A stretch of 5,129 nucleotides of DNA, taken from NCBI GenBank assembly GCA_002483395.1, contig DLHV01000205.1:1-5129 (forward strand). The letters run 5' to 3'. This stretch comes from Chloracidobacterium sp. UBA7659. Lineage in GTDB: Bacteria; Acidobacteriota; Blastocatellia; Pyrinomonadales; Pyrinomonadaceae. Shown here piece by piece: positions 1-5,129 of the stretch (the stretch's first letter is position 1; each line of letters opens with the position of its first letter). The notes under the pieces were generated by a model. It searched no databases, was not told the origin of the DNA, and was given only the letters and a program-made list of their open reading frames with translations. Both the position numbers and the translations under genes were made by a program.

Positions 1-639
1 GTCGGCTACGGCGAAGGCGGCGTGCTGACCGAAGCCGTCCGGCGCAAGCCATATTCGGTCGTGCTACTCGACGAGGTTGAAAAGGCTCATCCCGACGTTA
101 TGGAGCTGTTCTTCCAGGTGTTCGATAAAGGCGTGCTGGAAGACGGTGAGGGACGCGTAATCGATTTCAAGAACTGCATCATTTTGCTTACGTCGAATGT
201 CGGGACCGATACGATCATGAAACTATGTGCCGACCCGGACACCAAACCTGACCCGGACGGACTGGTAGAAGCCGTAAAACCTGAGCTCGTAAAAGCATTC
301 AAGCCCGCTTTGTTAGGGCGTATGGTGACGGTTCCCTTTTACCCGATCACCGATGATATCCTGCGTTTGATAATCAAATTGCAGCTCGGAAAGATAAAAA
401 ACCGGATCGCGGACAATCATGGTGCGCAATTTTCTTACGATGACTCCGTCATATCTACGGTAGCCGAACGCTGTACCGACGTGGACAGCGGCGCGCGGAA
501 TGTTTATAACATTCTGACCGGAACGCTGCTGCCGGAAATGAGCGGCGAGGTGCTGTCTCGAATGGCGAGCGGCGAGGGAATAAAGAGCGTACATGTGACC
601 GTCGGCGAGGGCGGCAATTTCGCTTACGATATATCGTGA
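1..639 (+). CDS. clpV: T6SS sheath-recycling ATPase ClpV/TssH, C-terminal part (5' truncated)
   Basis: This is the last 212 residues of a Hsp100/Clp AAA+ ATPase, open at the left edge with no start in the window. ClpV (TssH) is a cytoplasmic hexamer that unfolds contracted TssB/TssC sheath so it can be reused. The window begins inside the D2 pore-loop motif (VGYGEGG, residues 1-7 here). Next come Walker B (VVLLDEVEKAH, 20-30), sensor 1 (LLTSN, 62-66), the arginine-finger region (PALLGRM, 102-108), sensor 2 (SGAR, 163-166) and a small C-terminal domain. FFQVFDKGVLEDGEGR (37-52) and the FKPALLGR stretch read like ClpV rather than housekeeping ClpB, and the T6SS neighbours agree. It ends with TGA, 4 nt before the next gene. 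A GTG at 22 is internal, not a start. No key residue of the visible half is missing. The identity is firm; the N-terminal and D1 domains lie outside the window. Confidence 0.95.
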   Translation, partial: VGYGEGGVLTEAVRRKPYSVVLLDEVEKAHPDVMELFFQVFDKGVLEDGEGRVIDFKNCIILLTSNVGTDTIMKLCADPDTKPDPDGLVEAVKPELVKAFKPALLGRMVTVPFYPITDDILRLIIKLQLGKIKNRIADNHGAQFSYDDSVISTVAERCTDVDSGARNVYNILTGTLLPEMSGEVLSRMASGEGIKSVHVTVGEGGNFAYDIS

Positions 640-643
640 TCTT

Positions 644-1303
644 ATGGGAATCAAGGTGACCGTTCATGACACTCGGCTGGAAGGCAGAACTCCACTCGGC
701 TCGACATCCTTTATCAGCTTGAAGGTCGATGAAGGTACGCTGTTAAATGATTTTTTTGATCAAATACGTTTAATTGGACAGAAAAACAATGGTGTCTCCA
801 CGCTTTTCCTGATGACGCAGATAGCAACAAGCGGTTTAGGAGGGGCTGGGGATTCCGGGCTGTTGTTTTGCCAGGAGAGCATTCACGCAGACAATGTCCA
901 GCAGTTTGCAAGTCTCCACGGCCTGGTCGATCATATCGTTTTATTTCAATGCGTCGATGCCCCAAACGAGTTCGATGTCGAACACGCCGATGTGATACAT
1001 CCCGAGCTTTCCAAAACGTTTCACGGCGACGGCGACGATCTTTGCCGCGCGATCGCCGTTTATTCGGGAATAAAGGTGACGGTCGTGCGCGAATCGCAGG
1101 CCTACGTCGCCGATGAAAACCTCACGACTTATTCCGGTTACGAGCTTTATTGCGAATCCGGAGCGATCGACTATTCCGATTGGGAAGGCTCCGTTATTTC
1201 CTTTGACGAAAATGGGAACATCCTAGACGAAATAACAAATCCGATGTCGTGGCGCAATTCGCACGGGCTGATCCACGACCCGAGATTGGAGCCGGAACCA
1301 TAA
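644..1303 (+). CDS. Uncharacterised T6SS-linked protein, possibly a degenerate caspase-like fold
   Basis: A 219-aa soluble acidic protein with no signal peptide or membrane segment that I can see. I do not recognise it firmly. ATG 644 lies 4 nt after the clpV stop and has no clear Shine-Dalgarno sequence, so translation is probably coupled to clpV. A hydrophobic strand plus turn (STLFLMTQ, 52-59), a Gly-rich loop (63-72), GLLFCQE (72-78), a DNVQQF helix (83-88) and a second strand ending in Cys (HIVLFQC, 97-103) resemble the core of caspase-like (clan CD) and related proteins. In those, His-Gly follows strand 3 and Cys follows strand 4. Here the His-Gly position reads T-Q, while Cys103 is kept, so any such protease would be inactive. 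Later parts (GDGDDLC, 128-134; SDWEGSVISF, 178-187) fit the same remembered family. Its role is unknown; an accessory, adaptor or recognition protein is possible. Confidence 0.8.
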   Translation: MGIKVTVHDTRLEGRTPLGSTSFISLKVDEGTLLNDFFDQIRLIGQKNNGVSTLFLMTQIATSGLGGAGDSGLLFCQESIHADNVQQFASLHGLVDHIVLFQCVDAPNEFDVEHADVIHPELSKTFHGDGDDLCRAIAVYSGIKVTVVRESQAYVADENLTTYSGYELYCESGAIDYSDWEGSVISFDENGNILDEITNPMSWRNSHGLIHDPRLEPEP

Positions 1304-1307
1304 AGCT

Positions 1308-1342
1308 CGCAAAAATCCCGATGCACAACGTCTAGTTTTGCG
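1308..1342. repeat. Short inverted repeat in the clpV-side/vgrG gap
   Basis: The 68-nt gap between the second gene and vgrG (1304-1371) contains a perfect 7-bp inverted repeat: CGCAAAA at 1308-1314 and TTTTGCG at 1336-1342, separated by 21 nt. The stem is short, half A/T, and the loop is long. It does not look like a rho-independent terminator: the right arm is followed by CAGATTTTG, not a T-tract. It could be a weak mRNA hairpin or chance. I see no convincing -35/-10 pair in the gap. Confidence 0.25.
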
Positions 1343-1371
1343 TCAGATTTTGAATGATGGCTTGAAAAGAT

Positions 1372-4029
1372 ATGGCAACCACACAAGACCAACGATCGCT
1401 ACAACTTTCGACACCGCTTGCGAAGGACTATTTGCTTATCAAGCGAATGCGTTGCCGCGAAGGGCTGAATCAGCTATTTCGCATCGAACTCGAACTGCTG
1501 CATGAGGAAGAGACCGATGGCTTTACGCCGACGGCAATCGATCCGAAAAAACTGCTCGGCAATCCGATGATCCTATCGGCTCATCAGGCCGGTCCGATGG
1601 TACGGTACTTTAACGGAATATGCATTAACTTCACGCAGGGAAGCCGAAATGCCAGATTCTCGAAGTATCGGGCGGAATTAGTGCCAAAGGTGTGGATGCT
1701 GACGCAGATCTCCCGAAGCCGGATCTTTCAGAACAAAACCGTGCCTCAAATACTTGACGAGGTGTTCGAGGGCTACGACGTCGATAATGAAATACGCGGG
1801 ATAGACAAGCCCAGGAATTACTGTGTCCAATACCGCGAAAGCGACTGGGATTTTGCCTCCCGGATAATGGAAGAAGAGGGTATCTATTATTATTTTGAGC
1901 ATACCGCCGATAATCACCGGTTAATTCTGGGAAATACTCCTCCATCACATCGACCGTGTCCAAGCGAATCTAACATCACGTTTGCCCTGGAGAGATCTGA
2001 ACTGGCGGATCAGTGGATCCCGGCCATCCATTCGTGGCGTGTCGATAACAAAATGCGCACTGGCAAATATGAGCTGAGGGACTACCATTTTCAATTGCCG
2101 ACGAACAACCTCCTGGCTACGGAAACAAGTCTATTTGACGTGGGAAACAATCGGGCACTGGAGCATTACGACTGGCCGGGCGGGTATGCGAAGCGTTTTG
2201 ACGCGATCGATGCGGGCGGAAGCGAAAACACGGCACTTCTGGATCCCATTTTCGAGGATCGCGAACGAACGGTTAAGATCCGGCAGGAAGAGATCGACGT
2301 TGCGTACAAGAGCATTTACGGTACGGCGGACTGCTGTACTCTGACGGCAGGCTACAAATTTGAATTGAAGGACCATCCCGTCAGGGAAAACAACATCAAT
2401 CATGTGCTGGTCAATGTTCAACACGAAGCGGTACAATCGCCAAGCTATATTTCGGACGACGCCGTTTCGAATGCCTATATGGTGAATTTCGTCTGCATTC
2501 CGTATGGTGCCGGCCATGCTCCGTTCCGGCCGTTGAGAAAAACACCGAAGCCCGTCGTTCAGGGAAGCCAGACCGCGAAGGTTGTCGGCAAACCCGGTGA
2601 AGAGATATTTACCGATAAGTATGGCCGCGTAAAGGTCCATTTTCATTGGGACCGCTCCGATTACAACGACCAGCGTGCTTCTGCATGGATACGCTACGGA
2701 ACTTTGTTCGCCGGCAACAAATGGGGATCGCAGTTCATACCGCGCGTCGGGCAGGAAGTAATCGTCGACTTTCTCGAAGGCGACCCGGACCAGCCGATAA
2801 TCGTGGGCTCGGTCTACAATGCCGAAAACATGCCGCATTACGAGCTGCCGAAGTATAAAACTCTGTCTTATATAAAGACGCACAGCACCCCGAAACATCA
2901 GGGTTATAACGAGCTGCGCTTTGAGGACAAGGCGAAAAAAGAGCAGGTCTTCGTGTATTCGCAGAAACGTTACGATTTGCGGGCGCGCGGCAATATGTAT
3001 GAAACCTGCGGCGGCAACCGGAACGAAGTCATCGGCTACAAGGTAAAAGAAGGCGACGAAGAGCAGACCGGCGGCAACCTCGCCATTACGGTTGGCGGCG
3101 ACTTCAACCTGCACGTATGCGGCGACCAGTTCATCGGCATCGATAAAGGGCTTTATGAGACGGTAAAGTCCGACGTCGGTGAAGAGTACAAGGCTAAGCA
3201 GTGTTCAAAAATAACGGGCAAGCGTGATCTCAACGCCCAGACGATCACGCTTGAAGCCCTGCAGGGCATTACGTTGAAGGTCGGCGCAAGCTTTATCGTA
3301 GTTGACCTGACCGGAATAACGATCCAGGGCCCGATCGTGAATATTAACTCCGGCGGAGCGGCAACCGGCACAACGCCCTTCCAGATGGCCGATCCGCTCG
3401 ACGCCGAACAGGCGGATACGGGTGAGCCGGGCTATTGCGACCGGCCGCCTAGAGGCGGCGGAGGCGGAGGCAATCGCTGGCGGACGGTGGACGGTTATCA
3501 TGCCCCGGTCGTGAGGAGAAACGACGATGGCACTTATCAAATGGGGAACGTCATCGTGAACCAGGGAACCACCAACCCCAATTTTCAGCGCGATGCGCTT
3601 AATGACCTTGCGATGATCAGCACAACACCCGAGGGCCAGAATACGCTTAATAGCATCAACAGTTCGGGCCGGACGGTAACGCTTAGGGATCGGCCGCCGA
3701 ACGCGACCAATCCGGATAACGCGGAAACAACGGCGACAAACGGGCCTAATTCGACAAACGGAACCGGCAGCGACAGTACGATCGATTACGATCCAACGCA
3801 CTGGCCCGTACCGAACAGTGCGAACCCGAACAGCCGGACGAATGCTCCGAGCGACGTGATACTGCACCACGAGCTTTCGCACGGCGAGCAGATTGCAAAT
3901 GGCCAGGACAACTTTACGCCACGCACCGACTGTTTCACGGATAACGGCGAGGCTAGAACCATCGCGGCTGATAACCGGTATCGCGCCGAGCGTGGAGTCG
4001 GCCAGCGGACCGATCACAAGGACTTCTAG
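1372..4029 (+). CDS. vgrG: Evolved VgrG/TssI spike protein with C-terminal M91-type metallopeptidase effector domain
   Basis: An 885-aa T6SS spike protein; VgrG trimers cap the Hcp tube and carry effectors into target cells. Residues ~10-380 form the gp27-like base, with the family opening (DYLLIKRMRCREGLNQLF, 19-36) and a central RESDWDFASRIMEEEGIYYYF (155-175). The gp5-like OB fold spans ~393-485 (TDKYGRVKVHFHWDR, 414-428; GDPDQPIIVGSVYN, 470-483). The standard NELRFEDK (513-520) and a beta-helix tail (~530-662) follow. After RPPRGGGGGG (691-700) comes an extension of ~185 aa ending in a zinc peptidase motif H833-E-L-S-H837, with E860 as likely third ligand and an NRYRAERG stretch (868-875), the pattern of peptidase family M91 (NleD-like). 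A plain VgrG is about 600-700 aa, so the extra length is the cargo. ATG 1372 is the first possible start: an in-frame TGA lies at 1363-1365. Only a weak purine-rich GAAAAGA precedes it. The 3' neighbour 12 nt away is the candidate immunity gene. Confidence 0.95.
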   Translation: MATTQDQRSLQLSTPLAKDYLLIKRMRCREGLNQLFRIELELLHEEETDGFTPTAIDPKKLLGNPMILSAHQAGPMVRYFNGICINFTQGSRNARFSKYRAELVPKVWMLTQISRSRIFQNKTVPQILDEVFEGYDVDNEIRGIDKPRNYCVQYRESDWDFASRIMEEEGIYYYFEHTADNHRLILGNTPPSHRPCPSESNITFALERSELADQWIPAIHSWRVDNKMRTGKYELRDYHFQLPTNNLLATETSLFDVGNNRALEHYDWPGGYAKRFDAIDAGGSENTALLDPIFEDRERTVKIRQEEIDVAYKSIYGTADCCTLTAGYKFELKDHPVRENNINHVLVNVQHEAVQSPSYISDDAVSNAYMVNFVCIPYGAGHAPFRPLRKTPKPVVQGSQTAKVVGKPGEEIFTDKYGRVKVHFHWDRSDYNDQRASAWIRYGTLFAGNKWGSQFIPRVGQEVIVDFLEGDPDQPIIVGSVYNAENMPHYELPKYKTLSYIKTHSTPKHQGYNELRFEDKAKKEQVFVYSQKRYDLRARGNMYETCGGNRNEVIGYKVKEGDEEQTGGNLAITVGGDFNLHVCGDQFIGIDKGLYETVKSDVGEEYKAKQCSKITGKRDLNAQTITLEALQGITLKVGASFIVVDLTGITIQGPIVNINSGGAATGTTPFQMADPLDAEQADTGEPGYCDRPPRGGGGGGNRWRTVDGYHAPVVRRNDDGTYQMGNVIVNQGTTNPNFQRDALNDLAMISTTPEGQNTLNSINSSGRTVTLRDRPPNATNPDNAETTATNGPNSTNGTGSDSTIDYDPTHWPVPNSANPNSRTNAPSDVILHHELSHGEQIANGQDNFTPRTDCFTDNGEARTIAADNRYRAERGVGQRTDHKDF
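3478..4026 (+). other. M91 (NleD-like) zinc metallopeptidase domain within VgrG
   Basis: This marks VgrG residues ~703-885, downstream of a six-glycine hinge (codons 3442-3471). Order of elements: DGTYQMGNVIVNQG (719-732); a helical LNDLAMISTTPEGQNTLNSI segment (743-762), as is usual at the start of M91 domains; a Thr/Asn/Pro-rich low-complexity linker (775-800); GTGSDSTIDYDP (797-808); then the catalytic helix V829-I-L-H-H-E-L-S-H837. The HEXXH codons are 3868-3882. E860 is 23 residues past H837 and is followed by ARTIAADNRYRAERG. In the family, the two His and a downstream Glu bind zinc and the Glu of HEXXH is the general base. NleD of pathogenic E. coli cuts JNK and p38 in host cells; the substrate here cannot be read from sequence. 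All motif residues are intact, so activity is expected. The domain boundaries are estimates. Confidence 0.85.
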
Positions 4030-4034
4030 GCGAT

Positions 4035-4040
4035 AGGGAG
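4035..4040 (+). promoter_or_regulatory. Shine-Dalgarno-like AGGGAG unusually close to ATG 4042
   Basis: AGGGAG sits in the 12-nt gap after the vgrG stop but leaves only 1 nt before ATG 4042, too close for the usual 5-9 nt. This makes the start of the lipoprotein gene uncertain. The in-frame TTG at 4072 has AAGGGA at 4055-4060 (11 nt upstream) and would give a compact lipoprotein leader starting MKLIAASWML. Confidence 0.4.
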
Positions 4041-4041
4041 T

Positions 4042-4764
4042 ATGTATTACCTCCAAGGGATTGCCGGATCGTTGAAATTAATCGCCGCGAGCTGGATGCT
4101 TGCAACGGCGGCTGCCTGCACCGGCTCACCGGCGTCAAGTGCGAAAGTGGAGGAGGTCCCGTTACCAGGAGACAAGGTTATGAATGAAGCGGTAAAAGAT
4201 GTCGTTCTAGGGTGTAAAGCCAGCGTGCTGGAAAGCAGCATCGAGCTGTCATATGAGCTTTCGAACCGGAGCGCCCGGGACATCTATGCACTCGAATTGA
4301 TACCGACCACGGATCTCGAAACAAAGGGGCCGGCTATCGACTTTAACGTAATGCATGTCAACTCGCGGGAATCCGGCGCTTTGTATGTCTTGAAAGGCAT
4401 ACCGCCCCCTCCGCCCGGCAAGCGGATAATGCATTACGTTATTCCTGTGGCCTCGAAGTTGGAGCCAAACGGCGTGCTAAAACGAAAGGTCTCTATCCCG
4501 GTGCCGCTTCGAGAACAAAATCCGTATTATTTGCCTCTTGACCTTAAAGAAGCCGACGAGGCGAAGGTCGACCGCATCGTTTTCAGCATGCACATCGTTC
4601 GCGACACGCTTGAGGGTTTTCGCGTAGAGGGGACCCAGCTCGGACCTGATCTTTTCTTTGTTCGGGCAAAGTATCTGCTCGTGGAAAGGGAAGAAGTGAG
4701 TTGCGCCATTACTTTGAAGGAAATGCCGGTTTTCAAATTCAAGGAGACATTTCCGCGATTATAG
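4042..4764 (+). CDS. Predicted lipoprotein, candidate immunity protein for the VgrG metallopeptidase
   Basis: A 240-aa protein of no family I recognise. Residues 1-25 form a signal sequence: Lys12, a hydrophobic core LIAASWMLATAAA (13-25), then Cys26 as a plausible lipidation site. The lipobox A-A-A-C lacks the usual Leu at -3. Residue +2 is Thr, not Asp, which favours the outer membrane. A flexible stretch (27-48) leads into a mainly beta region with an Ig-like feel (SSIELSYELSNRSARDIYAL, 65-84), a PPPPP run (121-125) and KRKVSIPVPL (147-156). Cys58 and Cys221 could form a disulfide, in keeping with export. It begins 12 nt after the vgrG-toxin fusion, the typical place for a cognate immunity gene, and P. 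aeruginosa VgrG2b offers a precedent of a metallopeptidase VgrG with a periplasmic immunity protein. Immunity is inferred from position only. The start could be TTG 4072, and a shorter form may begin at ATG 4180. TssJ was considered, but length and sequence do not suggest it. Confidence 0.8.
   Translation: MYYLQGIAGSLKLIAASWMLATAAACTGSPASSAKVEEVPLPGDKVMNEAVKDVVLGCKASVLESSIELSYELSNRSARDIYALELIPTTDLETKGPAIDFNVMHVNSRESGALYVLKGIPPPPPGKRIMHYVIPVASKLEPNGVLKRKVSIPVPLREQNPYYLPLDLKEADEAKVDRIVFSMHIVRDTLEGFRVEGTQLGPDLFFVRAKYLLVEREEVSCAITLKEMPVFKFKETFPRL
4167..4182 (+). promoter_or_regulatory. Possible internal ribosome binding site and in-frame start in the lipoprotein gene
   Basis: AGGAG at 4167-4171 is followed after 8 nt by ATG 4180, in frame with the lipoprotein gene (Met47). 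This Shine-Dalgarno/start pair is better than the one at ATG 4042. Initiation here would give a 194-aa product lacking the signal peptide and Cys26, that is, a cytoplasmic form. AGGAGGT also occurs at 4151-4157 but is 22 nt from that ATG. Either may simply reflect Glu-Glu-Val codon use. Confidence 0.3.
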
Positions 4765-4772
4765 TTGTTTTT

Positions 4773-4777
4773 AGGAG
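4773..4777 (+). promoter_or_regulatory. Ribosome binding site of the PAAR gene
   Basis: AGGAG lies 8 nt before ATG 4786, in the 21-nt gap after the lipoprotein stop. It is the best-spaced Shine-Dalgarno sequence at any gene start in the window and settles the PAAR start, where the first PAAR motif begins at residue 3. Confidence 0.8.
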
Positions 4778-4785
4778 TTTGATAT

Positions 4786-5129
4786 ATGTTCCCAGCAGCA
4801 AGAAAAGGCGACCCAATTTCACATGACTCTATCGCTCCGGCGGGCGTTATCGGTCTTCCCTTAGCTGGACCATGCCCTCCTGGAATGACGGGGCCGGTAA
4901 TGATCGAAATGCTCCCTGCGGCTCATGTCATGTGTACGGTAGTCTGCTCGGGTGTGATCAGCGCTCCTCCCGGTATTATCCATCCCCCGATTCCGCCGCC
5001 GCCGGCCGGCCCGCCAAATATAATAGTAAAAGGCTCGTTGACGGTTATGATCCACGGCATGCCCGCCGCTCGATGGGTGCCTTCGGGTGATTTGACGGCT
5101 CCGTGCGGTGTCTTCCTTGGATTGACGGT
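4786..5129 (+). CDS. PAAR-repeat T6SS spike-tip protein (3' truncated)
   Basis: The first 114 residues of a protein running off the right edge. PAAR proteins bind the blunt end of the VgrG trimer, sharpen the spike with a zinc-bound tip and may carry effector extensions. Visible motifs: PAARKGDPISH (3-13) at the very N-terminus; a divergent second repeat, PAAHVMCTVVCSG (44-56), with His in place of Arg; a Pro-rich loop (61-77, with PIPPPP at 68-73); then IIVKGSLTVMIHGMPAAR (79-96), GD (101-102) and PCGVFLGL (106-112). The last sheet of a PAAR fold is still missing, so about 100-110 residues or more with a C-terminal strand are expected. Zn-ligand candidates are His13, His47, Cys50, Cys54 and Cys107. 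There is no signal peptide or membrane helix in the visible part, so it looks like a stand-alone tip rather than a PAAR with an N-terminal transmembrane toxin arm. A C-terminal toxin beyond the window cannot be excluded. It probably pairs with the VgrG upstream. Confidence 0.9.
   Translation, partial: MFPAARKGDPISHDSIAPAGVIGLPLAGPCPPGMTGPVMIEMLPAAHVMCTVVCSGVISAPPGIIHPPIPPPPAGPPNIIVKGSLTVMIHGMPAARWVPSGDLTAPCGVFLGLT

Noticed and set aside
1..639. Housekeeping disaggregase ClpB
   Set aside because: FFQVFDKG and the FKPALLGR region are ClpV-like rather than ClpB-like, and the neighbours are T6SS genes.
1308..1342. Inverted repeat as a terminator separating clpV and vgrG operons
   Set aside because: The stem is only 7 bp with a 21-nt loop, and no T-run follows the right arm.
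1338..1366. Promoter before vgrG starting from TTGCGT
   Set aside because: No -10-like hexamer is found at suitable spacing; the sequence there reads CTTGAA.
2131..3114. Long open frame on the minus strand (327 codons) inside vgrG
   Set aside because: It lies wholly opposite the strongly conserved gp27/gp5 region of VgrG. Its translation shows no recognisable motif and reads as the complement of VgrG codons.
3514..3529. AGGAG 8 nt before ATG 3527, which could be an internal start releasing the toxin domain alone
   Set aside because: The ATG is out of frame with vgrG and opens only about ten codons before a stop. The nearest in-frame ATG (3541) is 22 nt from the AGGAG.
3205..4056. Minus-strand open frame (283 codons) opposite the VgrG C-terminus
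   Set aside because: Its composition is rich in Arg, Val and Ile, typical of a shadow frame. It has no domain and no ribosome site that I can see, and the sense strand has a clear metallopeptidase domain.
4042..4764. TssJ, the core T6SS outer-membrane lipoprotein
   Set aside because: At 240 aa it is longer than usual TssJ proteins, no TssJ-like pattern is recognised, and its place between toxin and PAAR fits an accessory gene better.
1..5129. tRNA/rRNA genes, CRISPR arrays, insertion sequences or attachment sites
   Set aside because: Nothing matching was seen: coding regions fill the window, the gaps are 4-68 nt, and no terminal inverted repeats or regularly spaced repeats are visible.

Overview
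The window is part of a type VI secretion system (T6SS) cluster from a diderm (Gram-negative-type) bacterium. The evidence is a ClpV/TssH ATPase, a VgrG spike carrying its own toxin domain, a lipoprotein signal peptide and a PAAR tip protein, all on the + strand. Base composition looks balanced to slightly GC-rich by eye. The phylum cannot be fixed from sequence alone. The style of the second gene and of the PAAR protein reminds me of acidobacterial T6SS loci, but this is a weak impression.

Layout: (1) 1-639 is the C-terminal part of ClpV/TssH, cut by the left edge inside the pore loop of its second AAA+ domain. (2) 644-1303, only 4 nt later, encodes a 219-aa protein without a firm family; it may be a degenerate caspase-like protein that has lost the catalytic His. 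(3) After a 68-nt gap, 1372-4029 encodes an 885-aa VgrG whose last ~180 residues form a Zn-metallopeptidase domain of the M91 (NleD-like) type with an HELSH motif. (4) Twelve nt later, 4042-4764 encodes a 240-aa predicted lipoprotein, the obvious candidate immunity protein. (5) Twenty-one nt later, with a strong Shine-Dalgarno sequence, a PAAR-repeat protein starts at 4786 and runs off the right edge.

Inferred working model: ClpV recycles the contracted sheath, the VgrG trimer plus the PAAR tip form the puncturing spike, and the M91 domain fused to VgrG is the delivered effector. The lipoprotein, exported to the periplasm or outer membrane, may protect the producer. This parallels Pseudomonas aeruginosa VgrG2b, a VgrG with a C-terminal metallopeptidase and a periplasmic immunity protein. 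NleD-type peptidases otherwise cut eukaryotic MAP kinases, so a eukaryotic target is equally open. The gaps are short (4, 68, 12 and 21 nt), so the genes look like one operon. I see no strong promoter, terminator, RNA gene, CRISPR array or mobile element. No gene-free stretch exceeds 68 nt.
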